Of a stretch of DNA of 64,000 nt, positions 45,001 to 53,699 are shown piece by piece (the first letter of the stretch is position 1; each line of letters opens with the position of its first letter). Origin of the DNA: Acidobacteriota bacterium (GTDB lineage Bacteria > Acidobacteriota > Terriglobia > Terriglobales > Acidobacteriaceae); contig JAKAJO010000093.1 of assembly GCA_021813745.1 (NCBI GenBank), positions 1 through 64,000 of the forward strand. Direction: 5' to 3'. The position numbers and the translations under genes are program-made. A model generated the notes under the pieces. It was given only the letters and a program-made list of their open reading frames with translations. It made no database searches and had not been told where the DNA came from.

Positions 45001-45463
45001 TCTTGCCTTCCAGCCGGATCGTGGTGCGCCGGACTCCATCGCTCTCGACAAACTGATTGCATGGGACACGAGCAGTGATCCGGGAGTGAAGTACTTTTCG
45101 GGGACCGGGACCTACACGAAGACGTTGACTGCATCTGCGGAATGGTTTCAGACGGGTGCGACACTGTGGCTCGATCTGGGCGATGTGCGGAACATGGCGA
45201 TTGTGACTGTCAACGGGAGGCAGCTCGGTACCGTCTGGCACGCACCGTTCCGTGTCGATGTGACATCAGCACTACGGCCCGGAGCGAATCAACTGACGAT
45301 CCAGGTGATCAATTCCTGGGTGAACCGGATCATCGGCGATCAGCAGCCGGGGGTCACGAAGAAGTACACATTCGAGACGTGGAACTCGTACAAGGCGAAC
45401 TCGCCGCTGCTGCCATCGGGCCTGCTGGGGCCGGTGACCTTGCTCCGTGAGTCGAAGGAGTGA
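42062..45463 (+). CDS. GH106-type alpha-L-rhamnosidase, exported
   Basis: The protein has 1133 residues from the ATG at 42062, which has GGGAGAGG before it and is followed by a signal peptide ([20 protein letters not shown]). The GH106 opening is clear: [20 protein letters not shown] then [16 protein letters not shown] catalytic (beta/alpha) region runs to about 780, including [20 protein letters not shown] and [10 protein letters not shown] with likely catalytic acids. C-terminal beta-sandwich domains end in a jelly roll ([18 protein letters not shown]). The family removes rhamnose from plant pectin or glycosides. It is monocistronic; a run of nine G (42008-42016) sits about 46 bases upstream. 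Confidence 0.85.
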   Translation: MRARRCGFGFHKSLVFSALMLLSSATAMGGAQDASNPLKSGFENPPQSAQPRVWWHWMNGNITKEGIQLDLEWMHRAGLGGFQNFDAALFTPQVVKERLVYMTPEWKDAFNYATTLADQLGLEEAIAGSPGWSETGGPWVPAKEAMKKYVWSETAVEGGKPFAKALAHPPSNTGAFQNLGVEDIGAIVGTSYKPPEYYADSVVIAYRKAATDVPLEAYHPVITTSGGTIDIGLLSDGDLVKPVALPMASKIGDKAWIQYAFAKPVTIRALTLVAGQRNPADIFLPPGEESGRALEASDDGQNFRVVLKIPKSGATEHTLSFEPVTAKYFRVTFKTMPVPPNSMEDSGFKLPPPPKDHLIEELVLHPGARVNRFEEKAAFNPVWDLYSMATPAFTSKDAIQKSDVIDLTSNVRPDGTLDWTPPKGHWVVLRFGYSLLGITNHPATAEATGLEVDKLNAGYVKHYMDNYLNSYQNTVGAGMMGARGIRYVITDSWEAGAQNWTDNMIAEFTKRRGYDPRPWMPVLTGRIVESAEASDQFLWDFRKTIADLTADEHYGQVEASLKERGMGHYGESHESGRAFIADGMEVKKLDDIPMSAMWVQKPGVNNPTYGYNADDRESASVAHIYGQNVAAAESMTSCDALTAWAWSPATLKQTADQEFLNGINRFVIHESAHQPLVGKAPGVTLGPCGQWFNRNDTWAEQAQVWTRYLARNSFLLQEGRFDADVLYFYGEDSNLTAIFAESAPDVPVGYNFDYINADGLIHELSVHNGQITTRSGMSYRVLALDKYSRHMSLPVLRAIHALVEQGAVVAGEKPVGTPSLADDAKTFNTLSSELFGDGTGVHSVGRGKVYAGANAEAALKDLQIPPDFEITHNANGQAIPFVHRKLSDGDLYFLDNRGDQPSTVEATFRVTEKAPELWYSETGRTVPASYTISNGRTTVPLHFEPWGTVFVVFQKPTSERSRTVPAMRATSLATLDGPWTLAFQPDRGAPDSIALDKLIAWDTSSDPGVKYFSGTGTYTKTLTASAEWFQTGATLWLDLGDVRNMAIVTVNGRQLGTVWHAPFRVDVTSALRPGANQLTIQVINSWVNRIIGDQQPGVTKKYTFETWNSYKANSPLLPSGLLGPVTLLRESKE

Positions 45464-45469
45464 TTGCAG

Positions 45470-45501
45470 GCCGGTTCTGCCTGGATGCAGGCGGAACCGG
45501 C
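45470..45501. terminator. Strong hairpin between convergent genes
   Basis: GCCGGTTCTGCCT and AGGCGGAACCGGC form a 13-bp stem with one G-U pair and a 6-base loop, starting 6 bases after the rhamnosidase stop. There is no U-tract. It probably ends transcription of the rhamnosidase gene. Confidence 0.6.
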
Positions 45502-45615
45502 ATCACGATCCAATGTCGACTCTAGGGGCGCTTCTGCGATTGCGCTTTGCGGGCAATCAAGGTTTTGCAAATGCGCGCGGATGAAAATCCCATGCATGAA
45601 AGGGCAAAATCAGCG

Positions 45616-47643
45616 TCAGGGACGCATGGGCTGAACCGGGGATGGAATGGGTGGGGGAACAAGAGGCGGCTCCGGTGAGGGCAGTTGCGGTGTTGTGCCG
45701 GTGGGTTTCTGGTCCATGTCCTTGATATGAACGCTGGCTTGCACCTCAGGAACCACGCCATCATTCAGCTGGATCTGCGTGGGCTCGTTCATGAGCAGGA
45801 GCCGGTGAGTGATACTGCCGCGGCCGGGAATGAAGACGCGATCTGTGACGGTTGTTTTAGCAGTGTGCGCGGTAACGGGGACCTCCACGCCGGCATAGCC
45901 AGCATTCGAGAGGTTGATGGAAACGAGCCATGTGCCTGCGTGCGCTGGTTCATAGAAAACATTGCCGATGCTGAGATCAGGCAGGCCTTTATCGGCGTCA
46001 ATCCAGTCTGCAAAGAACCAGGTGCAGTCTTTGCCCGAGGCTTTGGCGGCATTGCGCAGAAGGGCTTCCATCTCACCCGCGGGTGGTTCGGCGTCCGGCC
46101 CAAGGTCCGTGTCCAGCTTCGGCTGATAGTTATGAAATGCCTCGCGGAGCGCAGGGACGTCGATGAGGTCACGTAGCATCCAGAAGATGTAAGCGGCTTT
46201 GGTGCGGTAGTAGATGGGCGCGATGGCCTGCGCGAGCGGCTGACCGGGGCTTTCGCCGGGACTGGCCGGTTCTTCAAGCGCGAGGGCTGAGCGAGATGCT
46301 TCAAGCACGCCAAGGGCTTCGTCGCGGCCATGAAGTTTCTCGATCCAAAGCGTGCCCATAAAAGTGGCGACTCCCTCACGCACCCAGGCACGCGGAGATG
46401 GCATCCAGGCATGCGTGAGGGCGTGCACCAGGACGCTTTGAAGATCGGCCGCGCTGGTCTCATGCAGGCTGGCGGCAAGCAGAGAACCGGATTCGAATGG
46501 CGCATCGTCAGGATCTGGCAAGTCGAGCAGCGTGAGCTTCGAGCGTGGGACCTGGCCGAGCCAGTCAGCAAGGAACGGCGTGACGGTGGTAGCGGCTGCA
46601 TTCCATGCCTGGATGGCGACCTCGTCGTCTGGTAATGTCCACGCGGTGAAATCTGGGCCGTCGTGCGCGGTGCGGCGTGCGACGAAGAAGCTTGGCTCTT
46701 CAAAACCAATCTGATCAGTTTGAAAGGATGCCGCGGCAACGCCATCGGAAGCCGGGCCAAAGCCACCTTTGGAGAGGATGGCGAGCGGAACGGAGGTGCC
46801 ATCGATGACGGCGACGGTGGGTGGCTGATCGTATGGAAACTCAATTGTGAGTTGGACGCGAAGATGGGCAGGGGAGAGCCGCAGCTTGTGTGCGCCGACT
46901 TCGTTGAAAAGCCGTGCGCCATCGCCCAGGAGAACGGGCACGCTGCTTACGGGGTACCAGACGACATTGCCAAAGCCGCGCAGGCCGGTAAAGGGAACAG
47001 AGACTTCATCCCAGTCGGAACGAATGGCGACATCGTGGGGCGTGCCTAGTGCGACGAGGCGTTGGGCAGAGAGTGTGATGGCGCCGCCGTAGTTGCAATC
47101 GATGCGCAGAGTTTGACGAGGTGCGAGCGGTGTTGCGAGCGGGATTTCTGCTTCGTGGAGCTGGCCGGTGTGATCGGTGTCGGAGTTGAGCGTGGCGATG
47201 GCCGCAGAGACATCCTTCCCTTCCACGCGCACTCGCTGCCAGGTGAGCGCAGAAGAGATTTGCAGAGGAATGCGGGTGAGGGCTTTAGGGCTATCGTTAC
47301 GCACGGTGACGAGCGCGTGGATGGCGAGCTGGCTGTCCGCCGGATGGAGATGGACATCAAGGTCCATGGCGGTGATAGTGACGGCTTCGCGCTCGGCATT
47401 GTCGATGGCGGGGGCACTTGTCGCGGGTAGTGCGGGCATACCGGATGCGTTGCCGGCTTGTGTGGTGGCCTCTCCGCCATGGTCGATAGAGCGCGAGAAG
47501 ATCACCTTGCCGTGCGGGGGCTGCGCCGACTCATTTGGTTGAGTCGGCGTGGACTGCGTGGCTGTGGTGGGAGCTTGGGGAGATGCGCTGAGCGGGACGC
47601 ACCGCAGGGCGAGCGCCACACCACAGGCGAGGAGAAACTTCAT
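45616..47643 (-). CDS. Gluzincin (M1-like) protein lacking the catalytic glutamate
   Basis: The protein has 675 residues. A signal peptide (MKFLLACGVALALRCVPLSA) is followed by a Pro/Thr-rich linker, an M1-like beta-sandwich (about 85-270) and a helical domain that should hold the zinc site. The motif there is HALTH (407-411), then VREGVATFM with Glu423. The two His and the distal Glu ligands are kept, but the catalytic Glu of HExxH is Ala408. The C terminus is proline-rich. It could bind zinc without peptidase activity. It overlaps the rlmB stop by 4 bases (ATGA) and is the last gene of its operon. Confidence 0.72.
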   Translation of the reverse strand: MKFLLACGVALALRCVPLSASPQAPTTATQSTPTQPNESAQPPHGKVIFSRSIDHGGEATTQAGNASGMPALPATSAPAIDNAEREAVTITAMDLDVHLHPADSQLAIHALVTVRNDSPKALTRIPLQISSALTWQRVRVEGKDVSAAIATLNSDTDHTGQLHEAEIPLATPLAPRQTLRIDCNYGGAITLSAQRLVALGTPHDVAIRSDWDEVSVPFTGLRGFGNVVWYPVSSVPVLLGDGARLFNEVGAHKLRLSPAHLRVQLTIEFPYDQPPTVAVIDGTSVPLAILSKGGFGPASDGVAAASFQTDQIGFEEPSFFVARRTAHDGPDFTAWTLPDDEVAIQAWNAAATTVTPFLADWLGQVPRSKLTLLDLPDPDDAPFESGSLLAASLHETSAADLQSVLVHALTHAWMPSPRAWVREGVATFMGTLWIEKLHGRDEALGVLEASRSALALEEPASPGESPGQPLAQAIAPIYYRTKAAYIFWMLRDLIDVPALREAFHNYQPKLDTDLGPDAEPPAGEMEALLRNAAKASGKDCTWFFADWIDADKGLPDLSIGNVFYEPAHAGTWLVSINLSNAGYAGVEVPVTAHTAKTTVTDRVFIPGRGSITHRLLLMNEPTQIQLNDGVVPEVQASVHIKDMDQKPTGTTPQLPSPEPPLVPPPIPSPVQPMRP

Positions 47644-48443
47644 GAACCGAGGCCTTTCTGTTGCTTTGGTTTGGACGCGCCGGATGCCGAAGGGCGAGCC
47701 TGACCGTGAGCTGCAGCGCGGCGTTGGCGCGCAGCTTCATAGAGCACGACAGCGCCTGCGGCTGAGACATTGAGCGAACTGACGCCGCCAGCCATTGGGA
47801 TGCGTAGCAGATGATCGCAGGTTTTGCGAACGAGGTCATGCAGGCCGGCTCCCTCGCGGCCCAGAACAAGAACACAGTCACCGGTGAAATCGAACTCGTC
47901 GTAGCTCTCGGTACCACGCTCATCAAGGCCGATGACCCATAGGTTGCGCTGTTTGAGATCTTCAAGGGCGCGGACGAGATTGACGACGCGCGCGATGCGG
48001 AGATGCTCAGAGGCTCCGGCACTGGCCTTCACGGCAACAGGACTCAGCGGGGCAGCGCGGCGCTCAGTGAGCACAACGCCGTCGGCGCCTGCCCCATCGG
48101 CGACACGGAGCAACGCACCCAGGTTCTGCGGATCTTCCACGCCGTCGAGTGCGAGAACAAGGCGGGTGCGGCCGGGCACGACAGGCTCAAATAAGTCTTC
48201 AATCGCGAGCATTTGTTGTGGTCGAACGAGGGCGACGATACCCTGGTGCATCGATGTGCCGGCGATGTGGGTGAGGTGCTCGCGCGGCTCCTGGCGCACG
48301 CGGAGGCCCGCGGCCCGGCATTCGGCGATGAGGCGAGCGAGTCGGTCATCATGACGCTCGCGCGCAACGAGAACATGATCAAATTTGCGCCGGCCCGCGC
48401 GCACGGCCTCTTCGACGGAGTGCACGCCATAAAGAACATCCAT
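47640..48443 (-). CDS. rlmB: 23S rRNA 2'-O-ribose methyltransferase, RlmB/TrmH (SpoU) family
   Basis: The protein has 267 residues. An N-terminal substrate-binding domain (VLYGVHSVEEAVRAGRR) is followed by the knotted SpoU domain with its three motifs: LDGVEDPQNLGALLRVADGA near 98-117, CVLVLGREGAGLHDLVRKTC near 195-214 and IPMAGGVSSLNVSAAGAVVL near 219-238. It would methylate the 2'-OH of G2251 in 23S rRNA. A basic, low-complexity tail of about 25 residues is extra. It lies between modBC and the M1-like gene on the same strand. Confidence 0.88.
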   Translation of the reverse strand: MDVLYGVHSVEEAVRAGRRKFDHVLVARERHDDRLARLIAECRAAGLRVRQEPREHLTHIAGTSMHQGIVALVRPQQMLAIEDLFEPVVPGRTRLVLALDGVEDPQNLGALLRVADGAGADGVVLTERRAAPLSPVAVKASAGASEHLRIARVVNLVRALEDLKQRNLWVIGLDERGTESYDEFDFTGDCVLVLGREGAGLHDLVRKTCDHLLRIPMAGGVSSLNVSAAGAVVLYEAARQRRAAAHGQARPSASGASKPKQQKGLGS

Positions 48444-48475
48444 GCTTCAAGTGTAGAAGATGGGGGATGGGCAGA

Positions 48476-50302
48476 CTACGAACCAGGGTCTTCGAGCAGC
48501 AGCAGGCGGGCAGGATCAAGCTGCACGCGCCATGGCTGTGGCTGCGCGCTGAGCGTGAGCCAGTGGTCTTTGGGAATGTCTGCCTGGATGTGGTGGGGCT
48601 CGCCGGGAGCGGGTGCGGCGTGGAGACGCAGATAAAGCGTCATCTCATGCGGAGCTTCACTGGTCTCCACCAGCCAGCACAGAAATGTGTTGGGCGCATC
48701 GCCGGGTGGCAGGAAGCGCAGATGATGCGAGCGGTAGCCAATGTGCGTAAGAGCCGTAGGCGGCGTGGTTGCACATTCAAGCTCGCACTGCCATGCGGGG
48801 ACGTCGATGCGCGTGCGCTGCGACGAGATCAGTTGGGCGGCTGCGATGTTTTTGCATCCGGTGAGGCGGGCAGCGGCGACGGTGCGAGGCTGTTCGAAAA
48901 GCTGCTGGCGCGGGCCGCTGGCGATGACGCGGCCACCATCGAGCACGAGCAAATCGGTGCAGAAGCGGAAGGCTTCCTCCATATCGTGAGTGACGAAGAG
49001 GACGACCCCGCGGTAGCTTGCGAGGCTACGGCGCAACTGGCCTTCGAGCTGGCGGCGCAAGTGGGGATCCAGTGCGGCGAAAGGCTCATCGAGAAGGAGT
49101 GCTTCAGGGTCGAGGGCCATGCAGCGCGCAAGGGCGGTTCGCTGGCGCTCACCGCCAGAGATTTCTCTGGGAAAGCGATGCGCGAGATGCGTCAAATCAA
49201 GTTGCCCGAGCCACGAATGAACGCGGAGGCTGCGTTCCGCAGGCCCCAGCGAGTGCAGGCCGAAGGCGATATTTTCAGCGACCGTCATGTGGGGAAAGAG
49301 CGCGTAGTCTTGAAAAACTACGCCGATGCGTCGTTCGGCTGGTGGAATATGAATGCCTTCGCTACTGCTGAAGAGGGTGCGGCCGTGGAGTGCGATGTGG
49401 CCGCGCGTTGGCGTGGCGATGCCGGCGATGAGGCGGAGCGTCATGGATTTACCTGCCCCGGAAGCGCCAAGCAGGCCGACGGCCCCGCGGCCTGCGCGGA
49501 GGCCGACGCGCAGCACGAAATGGTTGAGGGCCTTCTCGATCTCGACGTCAAGGAGCGGCGTTGCGGGAGGCGTGCCGGGTGTAGCGATGGGAGCAGGTAT
49601 GGGTTCTGACGTGGAAAGGCGTGCTTGCGCTTTGCGCCGCCGGCGGCTCGTGCGGGCTTCCACATGGAGAAGGCGAATGATAGCCAGAGAGAGAGCAACG
49701 ATGAGCACGACCCAGAGTGTGGCGGCGCGCATGTCATCGCGCTCCGCAGCGCTGTAAATGGCGATGGGCATGGTCTGGGTGCGGCCGGGGATGTTGCCTG
49801 CGAGCATAAGCGTAGCGCCAAACTCTCCCATGGCGCGGGCGAAGGCGAGTACCGTTCCGGCGAGCACGCCCGGCGCGGCGAGCGGCAGCAGAATGCGGCG
49901 GAAGATGCGGCCCTCGGACGCGCCGAGGGTGCGCGCCGCATCGAGCAGGGTGGGATTGACCTGCTCAAAAGCGCCAACAGCAGTGCGATACATAAGAGGG
50001 AAAGCAACGACTGTGGCGGCGATGACGGTGGCCGGCCACGAGAAGACGATGGAGATGCTGAGGTGCGCGAGCAGACGGCCGATCGGGCTCTCTCGGCCGA
50101 AGAGCAGCAGAAGTAGGAAGCCGACGACTGTGGGTGGCAGGACGAGAGGAAGCGTGAGAAGGCCATCGATCCAGGGGCGCAGAGGACTCTTCGATGCGTA
50201 GAGGGCGCGTGCGGCAACGAGGCCAAGAAAGAAAGTAAAGATAGTAGCTACAGCCGTGGTGGCCAGCGAGATGAGAAGCGGCGATGGATCAACGGCGAGC
50301 AT
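48476..50302 (-). CDS. modBC: Molybdate ABC transporter permease-ATPase fusion (ModB-ModC)
   Basis: A 608-residue fusion from the ATG at 50302, which overlaps the modA stop (TGATG). Residues 1-225 are ModB: five membrane segments and the EAA-type loop LLDAARTLGASEGRIFRRIL. A linker of about 30 residues leads to ModC (255-608): Walker A LLGASGAGKSMTLRLIAG, Q-loop VVFQDYALFPHMTV, signature ISGGERQRTALARCM, Walker B ALLLDEPFAALDPHLR and the H-loop VLFVTHDMEEAF. The C-terminal region (about 480-608) is where ModC carries its TOBE domain, but it is divergent. One chain per permease-ATPase half suits a homodimeric importer fed by ModA. Confidence 0.92.
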   Translation of the reverse strand: MLAVDPSPLLISLATTAVATIFTFFLGLVAARALYASKSPLRPWIDGLLTLPLVLPPTVVGFLLLLLFGRESPIGRLLAHLSISIVFSWPATVIAATVVAFPLMYRTAVGAFEQVNPTLLDAARTLGASEGRIFRRILLPLAAPGVLAGTVLAFARAMGEFGATLMLAGNIPGRTQTMPIAIYSAAERDDMRAATLWVVLIVALSLAIIRLLHVEARTSRRRRKAQARLSTSEPIPAPIATPGTPPATPLLDVEIEKALNHFVLRVGLRAGRGAVGLLGASGAGKSMTLRLIAGIATPTRGHIALHGRTLFSSSEGIHIPPAERRIGVVFQDYALFPHMTVAENIAFGLHSLGPAERSLRVHSWLGQLDLTHLAHRFPREISGGERQRTALARCMALDPEALLLDEPFAALDPHLRRQLEGQLRRSLASYRGVVLFVTHDMEEAFRFCTDLLVLDGGRVIASGPRQQLFEQPRTVAAARLTGCKNIAAAQLISSQRTRIDVPAWQCELECATTPPTALTHIGYRSHHLRFLPPGDAPNTFLCWLVETSEAPHEMTLYLRLHAAPAPGEPHHIQADIPKDHWLTLSAQPQPWRVQLDPARLLLLEDPGS

Positions 50303-51099
50303 CACTGTGCTGCCATGGTAAATCCACGCTGCGTGAAGAAAGTGCGCGCGGCAGGCGAGCCGAGCCATGCAAGAAAACTTTCCGATTCGCCGGGATGCGC
50401 ACCGGCGCGGAGCACGGCGACCGGATAGATGATGGGGGCATGGGTCGACTCCGGCGCTGTGGCGACGACGCGCACCCTGTGTGTGGTTGCCGCATCGGTG
50501 GCGTACACGAGGCCGGCGTCGGCATTACCCGTTTCTACGTAGGTGAGTACTTGGCGGACGTTTTCTCCGAGGACAAGGCGCGGCTCCAGGGCGGACAGCA
50601 GGTGCAGCGCGGCGAGCGTCTGCTGCGCGTACATGCCAGCAGGGACATGGCCCGGATCGCCGATGGCTACAGTGCGCACATCGGGGCCTGTGAGTTGATC
50701 GAAGCTGCTGAGCTTCGAGTCCAACGGTGCGATGAGCACAAGCGTGTTGCGCAGCAAGTTGCGACGTGAGCCGGGAACAAGGAGACCTCGTGCGTCAACT
50801 TCGCTCATAGGTTCCTCTGCCGCGGCGAGGAAAATATCCACCGTTGCACCGAGCTCAATTTGCTGCGCCAGCATCCCGGAACCGCCAAAGTTATTGCGGA
50901 ACTGAACGCGTGGATGAGCGTGTGTGTAGACGGCTTCTGCTGCCTGTATTGCGTCAGTGAGACTTGCTGCAACGGACACCGTGAGGACGACGGGCCTAGC
51001 AGTGCGACAGGCCGCGCAAGCCGTGAAAAGCGCGCTGGCGGTGAGCGCAATCAAAGCCCGAAGAAATGAGCGAGGCGGCATGGGAACACCAGATTTCAT
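50302..51099 (-). CDS. modA: Molybdate-binding protein ModA
   Basis: The protein has 265 residues (259 if starting at the second ATG at 51081). The N terminus is a lipoprotein-type signal (ALIALTASALFTACAACR) with LFTAC as lipobox. The mature protein has the ModA opening LTVSVAASLTDAIQAAE, then NFGGSGMLAQQIELGATVDI and ETGNADAGLVYATDA, where residues binding the oxyanion are expected. It delivers molybdate (or tungstate) to the ModB-ModC fusion directly downstream. An outer-membrane protein gene lies 21 bases upstream. Confidence 0.92.
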   Translation of the reverse strand: MKSGVPMPPRSFLRALIALTASALFTACAACRTARPVVLTVSVAASLTDAIQAAEAVYTHAHPRVQFRNNFGGSGMLAQQIELGATVDIFLAAAEEPMSEVDARGLLVPGSRRNLLRNTLVLIAPLDSKLSSFDQLTGPDVRTVAIGDPGHVPAGMYAQQTLAALHLLSALEPRLVLGENVRQVLTYVETGNADAGLVYATDAATTHRVRVVATAPESTHAPIIYPVAVLRAGAHPGESESFLAWLGSPAARTFFTQRGFTMAAQ

Positions 51100-51120
51100 G
51101 GACGTTGTAGCGGCAGCCTC

Positions 51121-52029
51121 TTAGAAGGGCAGACGCACGGTGAGGATGAGGTTGTGGTTTGTCGTGTGGAAGTGGGTCACGGCGATCTGCTCGCCCGCTC
51201 CGAAGGTGAGACCGAGACGGCCGGGCGTGCCCTCAGAACCGTGGGAAAGCGGAACGCGGCCAATGACCACTCCTGGCGTGGCGTAGGTGGTCGCTTTGCC
51301 ATCGCTAGCTCCCCCAAAGAAGAAGCTGGAGTTCATCTCAACTTCTGGCCAGAAGAGGCGTGCGATACCGGTGTGTTCGAGGCGGTACTGCGCAACACTG
51401 TTCCAGAGCACGGTGTGGCCAAGGCCCTTGCTATTGGTGACAGGGAGCGTGCCACCGGCGGTGGAAGTGAGATCGAAGAGCCCCCAGCCTTTACCCACTG
51501 CGAGCGTGGGGGTCACGATGGCGCAGCAGGAGCCGTTGCCGTTCTTGCCGGTGGGGACTGAGCCGCCAAAGAAGGCAGTGATGATGGCATTGCCGTGTTC
51601 TTCATTGCGCGCAAAGAACCGGTACTTGGTGAGAAAGGAAACATCGCCAAAGCCATCGTTGGTGTTTGGGGCGAGATGATTGAAGAAGGGTGGCGTGTTG
51701 AAGAGCAACTCAATGTGGCGGAATGGAATCAGCTCGAGACCCTTGCCGTTGTCATAGACCCAGGTGTCGTAACCCGTATTGGAGACATTCCGGACAAAAT
51801 CGGTACGAAGCTCCTGCTCAAGGCGGGGTGTAATGGTGACGAGCGGGGTGATCCAGTGGGGCTGTTCATTCTGGGTCGCGGTGACGCGTGCCTGATAGCG
51901 CTGAATCCACCCGTCCAGTCCGGACTGGCCACGCGCAGTGATCGGCAAGCTGAGAACAGCCAGGATCGCCAGCACGACGAGAGAGACATCTGGAGCGCGA
52001 TGTGGACTGCAGGAGGGCTTCCGGAGCAT
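51121..52029 (-). CDS. Outer-membrane beta-barrel protein of the molybdate operon
   Basis: The protein has 302 residues. A signal peptide (VSLVVLAILAVLSLPITARG) is followed by repeating amphipathic strands and a C-terminal LILTVRLPF, typical of an outer-membrane barrel. Blocks such as TNDGFGDVSFLTKYRFFARN and IITAFFGGSVPTGKNGNG resemble the transporter-like barrels of the phenol MetA-like group. It is the first gene of the operon with modA and modBC, so passage of molybdate across the outer membrane is plausible but not shown. Confidence 0.68.
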   Translation of the reverse strand: MLRKPSCSPHRAPDVSLVVLAILAVLSLPITARGQSGLDGWIQRYQARVTATQNEQPHWITPLVTITPRLEQELRTDFVRNVSNTGYDTWVYDNGKGLELIPFRHIELLFNTPPFFNHLAPNTNDGFGDVSFLTKYRFFARNEEHGNAIITAFFGGSVPTGKNGNGSCCAIVTPTLAVGKGWGLFDLTSTAGGTLPVTNSKGLGHTVLWNSVAQYRLEHTGIARLFWPEVEMNSSFFFGGASDGKATTYATPGVVIGRVPLSHGSEGTPGRLGLTFGAGEQIAVTHFHTTNHNLILTVRLPF

Positions 52030-52033
52030 ATCA

Positions 52034-52058
52034 CGATTCTACACGTCTAGATGTAACG
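52034..52058. promoter_or_regulatory. Candidate ModE-like operator
   Basis: An imperfect inverted repeat with CGATTCTACA on the left and TGTAACG on the right around TCTAGA lies just before the first gene of the molybdate operon. The outer CG-TT/AA-CG halves resemble ModE sites. The divergent HTH-TOBE gene is the likely regulator. Confidence 0.35.
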
Positions 52059-52185
52059 ATTTTATGCGGATGCTTCCTTTAGTGCATGAGGGAGCGGAGG
52101 GTCGTTGCAAGGTCGTGTCGTGGGGCTGTAGTCTGAGGCTTCCTGCGGCGGCCCGGGGTGGCGTGCGCAGCGATGGAGGCGACCG

Positions 52186-52599
52186 ATGCCGGAGAGCGAT
52201 GTGCTCCTGACGCCGCGCGAGGCGGCGGCTGCGCTGGGAGTGAGCTACGCCACGATCAAGCAGTGGATTTTGGCGGGAAAGTTGACGACGCGCAAAACCC
52301 CAGGAGGACATCATCGAGTACCACAGAGCATCTTGAAGCCCCTGTTGAAGAGCGCCCCGGCTCGGCCGCAGATTGAGTCGCGAGAACGATACAGAAATGT
52401 GAGCGGGCGCAATCAGCTTGTGGGCCGCGTGGTGGAAGTGAAGTTCGGCGGGCTACTGGCCAAGGTAGTTTTGGAGATTGCAGGCCAGCGAATCACTTCA
52501 ATTATCACGGCCGATGCGGCGCGCGAAATGCAGCTGCGCAAGGGACAGACGGCAGCGGCGCTGATCAAGTCGACTGAAGTGATGATTGTCCGGGTGTAG
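52186..52599 (+). CDS. HTH (MerR/excisionase-type) and TOBE-domain molybdate-responsive regulator
   Basis: The protein has 137 residues with GGAGG before the ATG. Residues 8-55 form a MerR-like helix-turn-helix of the excisionase type (LTPREAAAALGVSYATIKQW, then KTPGGHHRVP). Residues 70-137 are a TOBE/Mop domain (NQLVGRVVEVKFGGLLAKVV, GQRITSIITADAAREM) that binds molybdate in ModE and Mop proteins. The divergent position facing the molybdate operon fits a ModE substitute that senses oxyanion level. It is smaller than ModE and has one Mop unit. Confidence 0.8.
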   Translation: MPESDVLLTPREAAAALGVSYATIKQWILAGKLTTRKTPGGHHRVPQSILKPLLKSAPARPQIESRERYRNVSGRNQLVGRVVEVKFGGLLAKVVLEIAGQRITSIITADAAREMQLRKGQTAAALIKSTEVMIVRV

Positions 52600-53044
52600 A
52601 CCCGAGGCGCCACCCGTCAATCGAGATTGAGAACAGCGCCCGATTTGGCGAAGCAGAATTGCGCGTCGCAGCCCTGATTTCCAATAATTTTGTGATCGAG
52701 CGCACGAGGGCGAATCGCACTGGCTTGTCTTCTTGTTGAGTGGAAAGTGCTTTTCTACCTACAACTTTCTTCTGTTCGGGAGCAGGTCGCCCGAGTATCT
52801 GAGAGTGATGCATTTCACGCGCCTCCGATGCAATGAAGAGAGTCATGTGACGCGGGTCACATACACCCCCCCCAGCAGTTTGGTTCCATGCATATGAACG
52901 ACACCGAGACGATCCGGTGCATGTGGAAGCCAGGCAGGTTTGATAAGAATCTGCCTCGTCATTCGTGCATTCGGTTCGCCTAAGTTACAGGGTGCCGCGT
53001 AAGCTTCGGTCCCCACCAATTCACAACGTAAGCAAGGAGGAACT
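52600..53044 (+). other. Long leader region of the cytochrome operon
   Basis: No convincing gene in 445 bases. It holds a CRP/FNR-like palindrome (52845-52862), immediately followed by a run of eight C (52866-52873), then about 180 bases of leader to the cupredoxin ATG with AAGGAGG before it. Confidence 0.5.
52845..52862. promoter_or_regulatory. Perfect CRP/FNR-like palindrome before the cytochrome operon
   Basis: ATGTGAC-GCGG-GTCACAT is an 18-base perfect inverted repeat containing the CRP core TGTGA-N6-TCACA. It is the best operator-like sequence in the window and shares its core with the arsR2 palindrome at 18380. Confidence 0.65.
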
Positions 53045-53629
53045 ATGAAGTACATCGTTCCATCAGTTCTTTTGTTTCTGATGGCCGCCGCCTCTGGGCA
53101 GGCCGGAACCATTCATGGCAAAGTTACAGGCGCAAAGGGTGAGTCGGTCGTCTATGTCGATGCGATCCCCGGCAAGACATTTCCCGCACCTGCGCAGCAC
53201 GCGGTGATGAACCAGAAGGGTTTGATGTTCATGCCCCATCTTCTGGCCGTGCAGGTGGGAACCACGGTGGACTTCAAGAACGAAGACAGTGTTGAACACA
53301 ACGTCTTCTGGCCCGCGATCAACGGCAACAAGAGCCTTGGTCACAATATGGGCACCTGGCCGCGCGGCGAGCAGCGCAGCTTCAAGTTCACCTCGACCGG
53401 CGTTGTGCCGCTCCTGTGCAATGTGCACCCGGACATGGCGGGATACATCATCGTTTCGCCTACGCCGTATTTCGCAATTAGCGACAAGACGGGCGCATAC
53501 AAGATCGAAAACGTTCCCAACGGGAGCTACAAGCTGACGGCATGGAATGAGGGCGGGAAGGTTCATACCCATACCGTTGACGTGAATGTGTCAGGCGACG
53601 CAACCGCGGACATCCCAATGGGCAAGTAG
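53045..53629 (+). CDS. Cupredoxin (plastocyanin-like) with C-terminal regulatory-like beta-sandwich
   Basis: The protein has 194 residues and a perfect AAGGAGG before its ATG. The signal peptide (IVPSVLLFLMAAASGQAG) leads to a cupredoxin domain with type-1 copper ligands in sight: His in VEHNVFW near 80, then LLCNVHPDMAG near 125 with Cys, His and Met. A carboxypeptidase-regulatory/CNA-like domain follows (TGAYKIENVPNGSYKLTAWN near 154-173). It would carry single electrons in the periplasm. It is the first gene of the cytochrome operon and lies about 70 bases before the flavoprotein gene. Confidence 0.85.
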   Translation: MKYIVPSVLLFLMAAASGQAGTIHGKVTGAKGESVVYVDAIPGKTFPAPAQHAVMNQKGLMFMPHLLAVQVGTTVDFKNEDSVEHNVFWPAINGNKSLGHNMGTWPRGEQRSFKFTSTGVVPLLCNVHPDMAGYIIVSPTPYFAISDKTGAYKIENVPNGSYKLTAWNEGGKVHTHTVDVNVSGDATADIPMGK

Positions 53630-53699
53630 GCCTGCGGGGTGGGTGCGGAAGGCGGTGGCAACCAGGACAGCGAAGCGACAGGACAGGGAGACATCTGAC

